Source of the DNA: G963668435 sp963668435
GTDB taxonomy: Bacteria; Latescibacterota; Latescibacteria; Latescibacterales; Latescibacteraceae
Length of the DNA: 64,000 nucleotides
Direction of reading: 5' to 3'
Assembly: GCA_963668435.2 (NCBI GenBank)
Contig: CAXXSC010000010.1
Coordinates: forward strand, 186,001 to 250,000
Shown: in pieces, positions 1 through 8,054 of the stretch
How positions within the stretch are numbered: position 1 is the stretch's first letter
How the letters are laid out: each line of letters begins with the position of its first letter
Program-made: the position numbers and the translations under genes
The notes under the pieces: generated by a model
Database searches by the model: none
What the model saw: the letters and a program-made list of their open reading frames with translations, nothing else
Told to the model about the DNA's origin: nothing

Positions 1-275
1 ACGATATCGTTATCGCATTGACACACATCGGCTACAAGACTGACGTGAAAATGGCAGAGCAATCTCCCTGGCTCGATATTATTATCGGTGGACACAGCCA
101 CACGCTGCTGGAAAATGCGGAACTGATCAATTCCGTTCTTGTCGCACAGGCAGGCGGCTGCGAACATGTTGTTGCAGACAACCATAACAAATATCTGGGA
201 ATTATCGATGTGCTCCTGAAAAATGGAGAGGTTGACGAAAAATCGGGACACGTTGTCACGTTCTCACCACAATGA
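1..275 (+). CDS. 5'-nucleotidase/metallophosphoesterase family protein, C-terminal part
   Basis: This is the 3' end of a gene that begins before the window; the open frame runs from base 3 (Asp-Ile-Val-Ile-Ala-Leu-Thr-His-Ile-Gly) to a TGA at 273-275. The 'GGHSHT' motif is the late metal-binding motif of UshA/CpdB-type calcineurin-like phosphoesterases, and the preceding 'ALTHIG' is also typical. Known members are periplasmic dinuclear-metal enzymes that release phosphate from nucleotides or sugar nucleotides. The protein stops only about 60 residues after that motif, so the 5_nucleotid_C domain usual in UshA is absent and this is probably a single-domain phosphoesterase. The stop lies 21 bases before the IS target duplication, so the insertion did not truncate it. 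Confidence 0.75.
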   Translation, partial: DIVIALTHIGYKTDVKMAEQSPWLDIIIGGHSHTLLENAELINSVLVAQAGGCEHVVADNHNKYLGIIDVLLKNGEVDEKSGHVVTFSPQ

Positions 276-296
276 ATCAAGTGACGCCATTTTACA

Positions 297-305
297 CGTT
301 CGAAC
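297..305. repeat. Target site duplication, left copy
   Basis: CGTTCGAAC directly abuts the left inverted repeat and is repeated exactly at 1593-1601. Nine bases fits the range reported for IS4-family elements. Confidence 0.9.
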
Positions 306-322
306 CAGTAGTGTCCGGTTAG
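306..322 (+). repeat. IS terminal inverted repeat, left
   Basis: CAGTAGTGTCCGGTTAG is the exact reverse complement of 1576-1592. The transposase stop codon lies inside this end (319-321). Confidence 0.92.
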
Positions 323-1473
323 GTTTTAGCGAATAGATGCTGTTTATTGCTCCTTTGCTCTTGTTGAGCATCATCGAAAAAGCCTCGAGCTTCGTTTTGG
401 ATATTAATTCGTAATTCTCGGGCTCTTTTGATAGAGACTTTTTCATTATATTCTTCATGACAATAAATTGCTAACAGGAGGTAAGTAATAAGCCCGGCAA
501 GCATTTGGACCTTCAAGCCATATTCACTGCGCGCGATGATATGATAGACTTTCAGATGCCGTTTCCACCAGGCAAAGAATCGTTCAATATCCCAGCGCAG
601 CCTGAATGCAGCGGCGATTTGTTCCGCCGAGAGGTCGAAGCGGTCAGTTGCGATCCAGTACTCCTGGTTCAAGATGCGGTAAGCGACAACCCTGACTTCA
701 CGTTCCGTCTGGTTAATGGCATCAATACCAAGCAGTACAGTAGCATCATAGAAGATCATGCTATCCGTGTCGATGTCATGGGTTTGCAGAACTGTTTTTC
801 GGGCATTGGCCTTAATACGGCAAATAAAATGCTTTTTATCCTTTTGCCAGCGGTCAAAGCCCTCGTGTGTCAGGTAACCTCGGTCCATGATTCCGGTTTG
901 TCCCGGCTTGAGTATCTGATCGACATAGAGACGCTCATTGCTGTTGCCCTCTGCCAGAAAGAGTTTTTCCGGTATGCCATAGTTGAGATCGAAGCCGAGA
1001 TGCACCTTTGCCTTGTTCTTGGTGGCCGTGTATTCCGCCCAATGCATGGAAAGAACCGCATCGACAAGCGAACCATCGATGGCAACGAGATCACCGTACT
1101 CCGTATGTTTCGCCGGTAATGTATTCGCCGCCTGAGCATGAAGCTCGGTAAAAACATGGAGCAATTGCTCAAGACCGCGACTGTTTATAGCTTCAAAAAA
1201 ACTGCTCTTCTTGATGCCGTTTTTCGGCGCGATAACTTCACGTGCAAACGTATCTTGTTCAAGAACTTGCAGTAAGTGGCGGCCCGACTTGAACTCATTG
1301 AGATGGAAATATATCAAGCCATCGAGCTGTTCTTCAAAACTCATTTGCAATGGTCTGTTACCTCGTGATTTCAGATCAGGTGTGGCCGCAAGAGCTGTGC
1401 ATAATGGCTGCCTAAATCGTTTGTACGAGCGTAGCGCGCGTTTTTTGATTCGTTTGTTCTTAAGCGGTAACAT
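319..1473 (-). CDS. IS4-like DDE transposase
   Basis: A 384-residue transposase catalysing cut-and-paste movement of the surrounding element. The DDE triad is visible: Asp133 in 'AIDGS', Asp197 in 'GIMDRGY' and Glu297 in 'RWDIERFF', followed by Lys and Tyr residues giving the IS4-type YREK-like signature. The basic N-terminus (many Lys and Arg in the first 25 residues) suits binding to the terminal repeats. The region around residues 40-110 resembles the helical N-terminal domain of IS4-group enzymes. The frame is uninterrupted and the stop lies inside the left inverted repeat, the normal arrangement. The start used is an ATG at 1471-1473; the upstream bases have only a modest purine-rich site. 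Confidence 0.92.
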   Translation of the reverse strand: MLPLKNKRIKKRALRSYKRFRQPLCTALAATPDLKSRGNRPLQMSFEEQLDGLIYFHLNEFKSGRHLLQVLEQDTFAREVIAPKNGIKKSSFFEAINSRGLEQLLHVFTELHAQAANTLPAKHTEYGDLVAIDGSLVDAVLSMHWAEYTATKNKAKVHLGFDLNYGIPEKLFLAEGNSNERLYVDQILKPGQTGIMDRGYLTHEGFDRWQKDKKHFICRIKANARKTVLQTHDIDTDSMIFYDATVLLGIDAINQTEREVRVVAYRILNQEYWIATDRFDLSAEQIAAAFRLRWDIERFFAWWKRHLKVYHIIARSEYGLKVQMLAGLITYLLLAIYCHEEYNEKVSIKRARELRINIQNEARGFFDDAQQEQRSNKQHLFAKT

Positions 1474-1575
1474 CTTCGCAAACCCTTGTCAATTAAGGTT
1501 TTTGCGAAATTGTATCGCCTTATGCTAATGTTGATATGTCAAGCTCTTTTTCGTTTTAAAACTGTAAGCTAATTT

Positions 1576-1592
1576 CTAACCGGACACTACTG
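1576..1592 (-). repeat. IS terminal inverted repeat, right
   Basis: CTAACCGGACACTACTG is the reverse complement of the left end at 306-322, 17 of 17 matching. Confidence 0.92.
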
Positions 1593-1601
1593 CGTTCGAA
1601 C
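1593..1601. repeat. Target site duplication, right copy
   Basis: CGTTCGAAC follows the right inverted repeat and matches the left copy base for base. Confidence 0.9.
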
Positions 1602-1647
1602 ATGAGAAAATTGTATCAATTATATTTATTTCATCAGGAGGATTACA

Positions 1648-2781
1648 ATGAAAGAATCATTACACAGTATCTGCCGTTGGACATTCAATCCGGGTAAAGG
1701 TGGCTTTGTTCCCGGTGATCAGCGTCCGGAATGGGATTATGCAACATTCAGCAGCGCGGATGTTATCAAACTCGTTAAAGATAAAATCGCACCCCGTCTT
1801 CCGGATAATGTCACCCTCGGTATTGAGGTCCATTATGACAACGAGGTCGACGAAAAAACAGCGCCCGATATCGCGGATGCTCTCGCAGATGCCGGCATGT
1901 ATCTTGCAATGATCACACCCGGCGCACACGTCCACTGGGCTTACGGCGGCATCGGATCGATGGATCCGGAGGAACGCGCCCACGCATGTGATTACGGCAA
2001 CCGGACTGTCGATCTCGCCTACGGTGCTCTCAGAAACTCATGGCACCCCGACAAGGGCAAAGAACCCTCGTTCGTGCTCTGGAACGGCTCTTTCGGCTAC
2101 GATCTCGCCAGTGTCGGAGTGAGGGAGATGTATGGTCATCTCAAGGAAAGCATAGCAGGTCTCTGCAAATACGAGGCGGAAAAAGGCGGCGAGCTCTACA
2201 TCGGTTTCGAACCGAAGCCCAACGAGGGCCATCCCGCCATGCTGATTCCGACAGTGGCAAGCGCACTCCTGTTCTGGCGTAAACTCGAGGAAGAGTACGG
2301 TATCCCCGCGGCAAAGAAAGGTGTCAACAAGGAATTCGGCCACTCGGAAATGATCGGTCTCGATCATGTTTACGATACTGTTGAAGAACTCGATAACAAC
2401 GCCATGGTCCACATGCATCTGAACAGCCAGGGCTACAACGATGGCATCATTCTCGGCGGACCGGGCAAATACGATATCGATCACGGGTGCCGGGTCAACG
2501 GTATGAATGTGGCAATTGCCGGACTGATCTCGGATGCCGGTTTCAACCGCTGGAAAGGTCACGACATGCAGACCCGCGCCTATGACAATGCAGAGCAGGG
2601 CATCGATCGCGTCATCAGGAGCATCATCTCATGGGAAGCATGTGACAGGGCTGCAGAGGAACTCGACACGGATACGCTTCTTGCTCTACTTGTCAAGCGC
2701 GAGACAGCTAAGGCCGAGGATATGATGCGCGGCGCACTTGTCGCGGCCCAGAAGTATTTTGATGAGATGTATAACGCATAA
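1648..2781 (+). CDS. Xylose isomerase-like sugar isomerase (TIM barrel)
   Basis: A 377-residue cytoplasmic protein of the xylose isomerase/AP-endonuclease-2 superfamily, which interconverts aldoses and ketoses using two divalent metals. Visible active-site elements are Glu188 and Lys190 in 'FEPKPNEGHP', Glu229 and His232 in 'NKEFGHSEM', and the late aspartates in 'GKYDIDHG'. Length fits short class I xylose isomerases (about 385 residues). The usual N-terminal 'HDxD' motif is not clear, so the natural sugar may not be xylose. The ribosome site 'AGGAGGA' lies eight bases before the ATG. The IS sits directly upstream, which may separate the gene from an older promoter or supply a new one. A strong hairpin follows the stop. 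Confidence 0.8.
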   Translation: MKESLHSICRWTFNPGKGGFVPGDQRPEWDYATFSSADVIKLVKDKIAPRLPDNVTLGIEVHYDNEVDEKTAPDIADALADAGMYLAMITPGAHVHWAYGGIGSMDPEERAHACDYGNRTVDLAYGALRNSWHPDKGKEPSFVLWNGSFGYDLASVGVREMYGHLKESIAGLCKYEAEKGGELYIGFEPKPNEGHPAMLIPTVASALLFWRKLEEEYGIPAAKKGVNKEFGHSEMIGLDHVYDTVEELDNNAMVHMHLNSQGYNDGIILGGPGKYDIDHGCRVNGMNVAIAGLISDAGFNRWKGHDMQTRAYDNAEQGIDRVIRSIISWEACDRAAEELDTDTLLALLVKRETAKAEDMMRGALVAAQKYFDEMYNA

Positions 2782-2800
2782 TATTGTGCTGCATTGTGTT

Positions 2801-2833
2801 GGAAAGAGCGAGCCGACACAGCTCGCTCTTTCC
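2801..2833 (+). terminator. Terminator hairpin after the isomerase gene
   Basis: A perfect 13-bp stem, GGAAAGAGCGAGC, with a 7-base loop (CGACACA). The stem ends in CTTTCC rather than a long T run. It starts 19 bases after the isomerase stop. Confidence 0.75.
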
Positions 2834-2865
2834 GTATATCCCTGACATGACACAAGGAATTGGGC

Positions 2866-5151
2866 ATGACGAATGTGAACCGACACAAAGAAGTATTTCG
2901 TTTAATCAAAACTGGCACACTATTTTTATTCCTGACAGTGACGTTGATATCGCGTGCGTCCGCGCAGAATGTTATCACGATACCGGAAGGAGCAGTAACA
3001 GGTAAGTCGATCGACCATCTTCTTAGTTCTACGGATACTGCTGAGGAATTTCAATCGTTTCTCCTCCTGAAAAAAGCGGAAAAGCAGCTCAATGCGGGCA
3101 AACCCGATGAAAGCCGTGTCAGCCTCGATCAACTCAAAACACTCGAGTACATTCCTGAACACCACCGTCTCTATGCAGAACAGCTGAGAGCACGGATCGA
3201 CGGAACTCATAACACATCTTTTGACAAGACTCCGCGACCTCGTTTCGACAAGGTCGCAGTCAGTCTTTATGTTTCCCAGGAGAAGGCCAAGTCAAAAGGC
3301 AAGGGAACACTGAAAAAGCCATTTTCTTCTGTCATGTCGGCGCTCGAACATGCACGGACACTGAGAAAAAAGGGCGGACTCGCGGATGGCGCCATTGAAA
3401 TCGTGCTATTAGACAAACTCTACTCCATGAAAGAGGCCATTGTTCTGGGAAGCGTCGACAGCGGAACACGGAGAAATCCCCTTGTGATCCGTTCGGTAGA
3501 CGAAACAAAGCCCTCTGTTATCAGCGGCGGCTGTGTCCTTGACACATGGTCAACGGAAAAAGATCCATCAATCCTCACCCGGCTGCCGGAATCCTCGCGC
3601 GGCCGCGTTTTGCGCGCATCCCTGGAAAATCACGATGCACCTAACAGCGGCGAACTTGTTTTCGGCGGCTTTTCGAGCCAACGGGCGATGGGAGGTTCTC
3701 ACAGCTTTAAAACATTCCCGGTAATGGAGCTCTTCCACAAAGGACAGGCCCAGACAATGGCCCGCTGGCCCAATGACGGCGACTCCGATATGCCTCTCGA
3801 CAATTTCAACGACAGCCGTCTTGCAAAATGGCAGCAGGAAGAAGGCTTGTGGCTCCACGGTTATTGGTACTGGGCCTGGGCTGATGCTTACGAAAAAGTT
3901 AAATCCATCGATAGCAGCAAAAACCTGATCACTCTCGAAGAGCCGTTCAACCGCTATGGATTCAGAGACAGCAAATGGCACGTAGTAAACGCGCTCTGCG
4001 AACTCGACCAGCCGGGGGAATGGCATCTCGACGTGGCGACACAGACAGTGCGGTATCTTCCACCCAGTGATTTTAATCCGAAAGACTGCGTTTTCAGCGC
4101 TTACGGTCCCTGTATTACAGCGAGCGGATGCGATTATGTCGCGATAAAGGACATCGACCTCCAATATATACGCGGCGATGCGCTTCTGTTTTCTGACTGT
4201 AACGACATCAGTGTTTCCAACTGCTCGATCAGGGCGGCCTCCGGCTATGGGATACGGGCATTCGGCGGCGTACGCTACCTGTTCCATACAGTCAACATCG
4301 AGCACATGGGGCGAGGCGGCATCGAAATCGTAAGCGGTGACTGGAAACAGTTGATACCCTCGGGAACAATCATCGAGAACTGTACGATTTCCGATCTCTC
4401 CCGAATTGACCGCACCTATACACCGGCAATCCTCATGGAGGGCATGGATATTACTGTCCGCCACTGCCTCTTCTCAAACATCCCAAGCAGCGCGATCCGC
4501 ATGGAAGTGAGCGAATCATTGATCGAACTCAACGAGTTCACCCGCTGTGTCGAGGAATCGGATGATCAGGGCGCTATCGATGTGTGGGGCAATCCGTTAT
4601 ACCGGAGAAACATCATCCGCTGGAACTATTTCCATGACAACACCGGCCGTCACGGCATGGTCTGCGGTGTGCGTCTCGATGATGCGATAAGCGATTTCAT
4701 GATCTCACGGAATATTTTTCTCAGATCATCAGGCGGACATTTCGGCGGTATCCAGATCCACGGCGGCAAACAGAATTATGTGGACGGTAATATTTTCATC
4801 GACTGTCAGGCGGGAATCAGCAACTCGCCCTGGGGAGACCGATGGAAAGAACGAGTGGCCAGTCATGCGGGGATTGTCAAGCACATGTCTTCGACACCGT
4901 GGCAGGATGAGGTCTGGAGCAGACGCTACCCAGAACTCGCCGAGCTGATCGACGGGGCACCCGACCTGAATTACTTCGCGGCAAATCGTATGATCAACTG
5001 CGAGAAAGATTTCATCCGCATGTCACCGAATGCTATATTGTTAATCAATACAGAGGCAAAACAACAGAATGCGCCGGCAAATCTCGAGGAATTGAAACAA
5101 TCAAAAGTGATCAACACATTGATTCCGGTAAGACGGATTGGTAATTATTAA
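2866..5151 (+). CDS. Secreted right-handed beta-helix protein, GH141-like
   Basis: A 761-residue exported protein. I chose ATG 2866 because AAGGA ends seven bases upstream; an in-frame TTG at 2860 is too close to that site. An N-terminal signal peptide (hydrophobic stretch, then 'SRASAQ') ends near residue 34. From about residue 130 the 'YVS...GTLKKPFSS...AL..AR' pattern and 'QTMARWPNDGD' resemble beta-helix glycosidases of the GH141/alpha-fucosidase-xylanase type, and residues 410-680 hold repeated Asn-rich rungs ('NIIRWNYFHDNTG', 'NYVDGNIFIDC'). It probably acts on plant or algal polysaccharide outside the inner membrane; family and substrate are inference. It may be co-regulated with the isomerase upstream, though a hairpin separates them. 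Confidence 0.75.
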   Translation: MTNVNRHKEVFRLIKTGTLFLFLTVTLISRASAQNVITIPEGAVTGKSIDHLLSSTDTAEEFQSFLLLKKAEKQLNAGKPDESRVSLDQLKTLEYIPEHHRLYAEQLRARIDGTHNTSFDKTPRPRFDKVAVSLYVSQEKAKSKGKGTLKKPFSSVMSALEHARTLRKKGGLADGAIEIVLLDKLYSMKEAIVLGSVDSGTRRNPLVIRSVDETKPSVISGGCVLDTWSTEKDPSILTRLPESSRGRVLRASLENHDAPNSGELVFGGFSSQRAMGGSHSFKTFPVMELFHKGQAQTMARWPNDGDSDMPLDNFNDSRLAKWQQEEGLWLHGYWYWAWADAYEKVKSIDSSKNLITLEEPFNRYGFRDSKWHVVNALCELDQPGEWHLDVATQTVRYLPPSDFNPKDCVFSAYGPCITASGCDYVAIKDIDLQYIRGDALLFSDCNDISVSNCSIRAASGYGIRAFGGVRYLFHTVNIEHMGRGGIEIVSGDWKQLIPSGTIIENCTISDLSRIDRTYTPAILMEGMDITVRHCLFSNIPSSAIRMEVSESLIELNEFTRCVEESDDQGAIDVWGNPLYRRNIIRWNYFHDNTGRHGMVCGVRLDDAISDFMISRNIFLRSSGGHFGGIQIHGGKQNYVDGNIFIDCQAGISNSPWGDRWKERVASHAGIVKHMSSTPWQDEVWSRRYPELAELIDGAPDLNYFAANRMINCEKDFIRMSPNAILLINTEAKQQNAPANLEELKQSKVINTLIPVRRIGNY

Positions 5152-5202
5152 GGAACTCATCCCGCTGCAAAAAGCCGGATAAAATCAAATTGCGACATAT
5201 GA

Positions 5203-5232
5203 AAAAGGGCTTCAGATGAACGAAGCCCTTTT
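5203..5232. terminator. Bidirectional terminator between convergent genes
   Basis: An 11-bp stem (AAAAGGGCTTC paired with GAAGCCCTTTT) with an 8-base loop, A-rich on one side and T-rich on the other. It serves the beta-helix gene (+) and the outer-membrane protein gene (-). Confidence 0.85.
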
Positions 5233-5239
5233 CGTTTCC

Positions 5240-5938
5240 CTAAATTTTAGTATACCCGCCACCAAATGTCATCGTAATATAGGGGCCGGAGAACTCGATC
5301 TTCGGGCCGTCCTTCGTATACCACCGTTTATTGCCCATATCACGCCTGTAGCCTACCCTTAGGCTGATTCCCCTGTGCCGATCTTTGTCACCATCTGTTT
5401 TTTTCCAGATTATCCATTTGCATTCTGCAGCAATATTCAAGGCGATAAAGGGATCAGTTTCGATACTGCTTTCATTTTGATTGTAGAGCACATCATCGAA
5501 ATCACGCTTTTTTGTTTCTTTCACCGATAATTTCAGCGATCCGAAAGAAAAACCAAACAATGGAAATAAACGAAAGTGCTCATTTTTATAGAGAAGGTAA
5601 CCGACATTATATGTACCGATGATGCCGGAAATACTGCTTTCATATCCGGACTTGCTCGAGCCATCGGGAATCATATATGCCGCATAACCGTCAATGATCA
5701 GATTGTTCTTCCTTATGCCATACCCACCAAACCCAATACTGAGATTATTTTCAGAAAGTTCAGCATAGCCATGTGATCGCAAGTGAGAATTCAGATCACT
5801 CAAATCCAGTTTCGTGATGTCAATCATTACATGTCCGCGGCCTTCGAAAGAAGACCAACCACTATCAGCCTGAACTTTCGTTGTACATAGACAAAGAAGG
5901 AATATAATGAATGGGACGATCTGAAATTGTGTCCTCAT
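5240..5938 (-). CDS. Outer-membrane beta-barrel-like protein of a sigma/anti-sigma operon
   Basis: A 232-residue protein with a signal peptide ('FIIFLLCLCTTKVQADS') and alternating hydrophobic/polar segments rich in Gly, Tyr and Phe, for example 'NLSIGFGGYGIRKN', 'FRLFPLFGFSFGSL' and the final 'YITMTFGGGYTKI'. This pattern suggests a small outer-membrane barrel of eight or so strands. No family is recognised. It starts 11 bases after the anti-sigma stop with a GAGAGGTG ribosome site, so it is the last gene of the sigma/anti-sigma operon and may be the envelope component that this system controls. Confidence 0.6.
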   Translation of the reverse strand: MRTQFQIVPFIIFLLCLCTTKVQADSGWSSFEGRGHVMIDITKLDLSDLNSHLRSHGYAELSENNLSIGFGGYGIRKNNLIIDGYAAYMIPDGSSKSGYESSISGIIGTYNVGYLLYKNEHFRLFPLFGFSFGSLKLSVKETKKRDFDDVLYNQNESSIETDPFIALNIAAECKWIIWKKTDGDKDRHRGISLRVGYRRDMGNKRWYTKDGPKIEFSGPYITMTFGGGYTKI

Positions 5939-5949
5939 TCAGCACCTCT

Positions 5950-7344
5950 CTAATGGGTTTGTCCTGCGATGATTTCCGATGTCGGTTTCAATAGCGAACT
6001 GAGATATGCAATATCGTTTGCCTCCAGTTTCCCTTTTACTGCAAGGAAAAGACAGGTTGCCGATGGTGTTTCGATATAATAGCCGTTATCCGGGCCCTTT
6101 GACTTGCTGTCCAGTATGCTTTTTGTGCTGCTGAAAAAGATTTTTGCCACCCATTTGTAAGCAAATCCGTGCCAAAACATATAACCGTCCGGCGATTCAT
6201 AGGTGACTTTTCCCATCTTCTTCATTTTCCCCAAACCCGATGCAAGGAATGGGGATTGCACGAGAAGCATGTCCCGGCCATCATTACTTTCACAAACGGT
6301 AAGAAACATTCTTTTCGGAGGGTGAACGATATCGAGGAGGTCAACAATTGTTTGAGATCTTACCCAGTATGGATTCCCGGAAAACGCATAATTTTCGAAA
6401 TCCGCCTTTTCGGCCATATGTTCGAGTGAAACGTCCGTCAACACCATATCATCGAGAACGTATGCACCCCAGGTATAGCTTGATGATGCAGCGCCACGGG
6501 CATCATCTGACAACATCCAGTTATTATAAGAGTTATCAATGTATTTATCGGACACATTTCGTACGGTCATTACCGTATCGCCATGTATGATAAATTCCAT
6601 CTCCTGTAGAAAGCCTGTCGTCTCATTGATTCTGAAAATCCAGTAAGTATCAGTCATTTCCTGTAAAATTGGGACAGGAAGTTTCATAGTGACCTTGATC
6701 GAGTGCGCGTTTGCCCCGTCGGAAAAAGTATATATTTCATCCAGTTCACGAGCATTTACTTTTGCGAAGTTCATTCTTCCGCCAGGACTGCCCCCTAAAA
6801 ATCTGGATGATATTTCAGATGTAGCGAAAGAAGGCCCGACATTGTGAACCGAGACATTCAATTTTTTTTCTGAGTCCCGTTTATGCATTTCGAGCGTTTC
6901 TCCATCATAGGCGCAGGCATACACAGTATAGCCATCGATGCTGAAAATACGCTTGAAACGTTTATTTGTATTATCGAACCATAGTTCATCATGTTGCCTG
7001 CCGACAGAATGCAGGTGGAGTGATACTGATGCAACAACCAGGAGAATGACCGCGGCGGCGGAGTAAGCAAGATATTTAAATGCCCGTTTAATCCTGCTGA
7101 ATTGAGGTTTAGGCATCTGTTCCGGTCCGATTGCCGATTTCAGCCTTTCTTTTAATGCTTGAGAAGCGGTCATATGTATGGATGGTTTAATAAGGCCCAT
7201 TGTTTTATCTGCCGCTTCGTATTTTCGGGAGCATACCTCACAATTGGTGATATGTTCGAGAAGTTCTGCCTGAGCTTCATCATCGAGCGAAAACGCAAGC
7301 ATCGAATCGATTTCTTTTTGTATTCGACGGCATCTTTTTTTCAT
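5950..7344 (-). CDS. Anti-sigma factor with zinc-finger domain and single membrane span
   Basis: A 464-residue membrane protein. The N-terminus has a zf-HC2-type anti-sigma domain with Cys5, His31, Cys35 and Cys38 (HxxxCxxC). A single transmembrane helix lies at about residues 91-110 ('YLAYSAAAVILLVVASVSLH'), followed by about 350 periplasmic residues of unknown fold that may sense envelope state. In known systems such proteins hold an ECF sigma factor at the membrane until a signal triggers release. It starts 23 bases downstream of the sigma gene with an AAAGGTGG ribosome site. The frame is intact, in contrast to the sigma gene it should control. Confidence 0.8.
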   Translation of the reverse strand: MKKRCRRIQKEIDSMLAFSLDDEAQAELLEHITNCEVCSRKYEAADKTMGLIKPSIHMTASQALKERLKSAIGPEQMPKPQFSRIKRAFKYLAYSAAAVILLVVASVSLHLHSVGRQHDELWFDNTNKRFKRIFSIDGYTVYACAYDGETLEMHKRDSEKKLNVSVHNVGPSFATSEISSRFLGGSPGGRMNFAKVNARELDEIYTFSDGANAHSIKVTMKLPVPILQEMTDTYWIFRINETTGFLQEMEFIIHGDTVMTVRNVSDKYIDNSYNNWMLSDDARGAASSSYTWGAYVLDDMVLTDVSLEHMAEKADFENYAFSGNPYWVRSQTIVDLLDIVHPPKRMFLTVCESNDGRDMLLVQSPFLASGLGKMKKMGKVTYESPDGYMFWHGFAYKWVAKIFFSSTKSILDSKSKGPDNGYYIETPSATCLFLAVKGKLEANDIAYLSSLLKPTSEIIAGQTH

Positions 7345-7367
7345 TCGATACCACCTTTCGACACCAT

Positions 7368-7900
7368 CTAACGCAGTTTCCGGAAGGCATACCGCAACCT
7401 GGAGTTAACGGTATCAATACTTGTTCAGATCTCGGCAATTTCACTGAGCCGTAATCCGTCAAAAACCCGCCACCTGATAACTTCAGCCTGTTTTAAGGGA
7501 AGGCGGGAGAGTATTCTGTTTATCCTTGTCATTTCGTCTCTGGCTTCAGCGATTACCGACGGATTGTATTCTTCTGACACCACAGGCATCATCTCGCAGT
7601 CAGCCACCAGCGAATCTTTCCGTGATTTTTTTCTTCGCAGGTCGTTACAGGCATTTGTCACCATTTTGTAGAGATAAGGACCGAAACGTATTTTTTATCA
7701 TTAGCCGTCGCCTGAAACGCTTTCATAAATACTATCTGCAGGACATCCTCGGCATCGTGAACACGCCCAAGACGTCTGAAAGCAGCCTCAAAGAGCCTGT
7801 CTGAAAAGATATCGATACACTCTTCGAATTCTTTTTCAGATTTCGGCCAGGCACGGTCCCACTCGGAACAGACATCAACGGTATCGGTATTTTGGTCCAT
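7368..7900 (-). pseudogene. ECF sigma-70 factor gene, broken by a frameshift and an in-frame stop
   Basis: Frame one (ATG 7898-7900, GAGG ribosome site) encodes a region-2 domain: 'FSDRLFEAAFRRLGRVHDAEDVLQIVFMKAF'. At an A6 run (minus strand, near 7690-7697) the frame must slip by -1 to continue as 'RFGPYLYKMVTNACNDLRRKK' (here only a short part is needed: 'LYKMVTNACNDL') and region 4 'LPLKQAEVIRWRVFDGL'. Region 4 is then interrupted by a TGA at 7425-7427 inside the helix-turn-helix ('SEIAEI' stop 'TSIDTVNSRLRYAF') and ends at TAG 7368-7370. At least two lesions are present, so it is either a pseudogene or has sequence errors. It heads an operon with the anti-sigma factor and an outer-membrane protein. 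Confidence 0.85.
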
Positions 7901-7992
7901 GTAACCTCGGGCGTTCGCCTCGTTCTGTGATCATTCTATATCTATATAACGAAATTCACCGGCATTTTTGTTTAAATATTACGAAAAAAGGC

Positions 7993-8021
7993 AAAAAAAA
8001 GGCGCGGCAATAAGCCGCGCC
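7993..8021 (-). terminator. glnA terminator
   Basis: A perfect 8-bp GC stem (GGCGCGGC/GCCGCGCC) with a 5-base loop. On the minus strand it is followed by eight T residues, a textbook intrinsic terminator about 34 bases after the glnA stop. Confidence 0.93.
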
Positions 8022-8054
8022 ATACTCGCCATGGGAAAGGGGAAACGACACCGT

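Larger units (their letters stand above)
306..1592 (-). mobile_element. Complete IS4-family-like insertion sequence (1287 bp)
   Basis: The element is bounded by perfect 17-bp terminal inverted repeats (306-322 and 1576-1592, starting CAGTAGTGTCCGGTTAG) and flanked by a perfect 9-bp direct repeat CGTTCGAAC at 297-305 and 1593-1601. It carries one transposase gene on the minus strand that fills almost the whole element. Ends, target duplication and reading frame are all intact, which points to a recent and possibly still active insertion. It landed between the phosphoesterase and the xylose-isomerase-like gene; removing it with one target copy leaves a gap of about 76 bp between them, so they may once have been co-transcribed. 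Confidence 0.93.

Noticed and set aside
505..1119. Long plus-strand open frame across the transposase
   Set aside because: It is antisense to a well-supported DDE transposase and has no ribosome site or family resemblance.
3568..4464. 298-codon minus-strand frame inside the beta-helix gene
   Set aside because: Antisense shadow of a gene with a signal peptide and clear repeats; its protein has no recognisable features.
7425..7427. TGA inside the sigma factor read as a sense codon (Gly or Trp recoding)
   Set aside because: Many intact genes here end in TGA, for example the phosphoesterase, galE and paralogue B, so TGA is a normal stop in this organism.
7685..7700. Programmed -1 frameshifting at the A6 run in the sigma gene
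   Set aside because: No clear slippery heptamer in the right phase or downstream structure was seen, and a second lesion further on would still stop translation.
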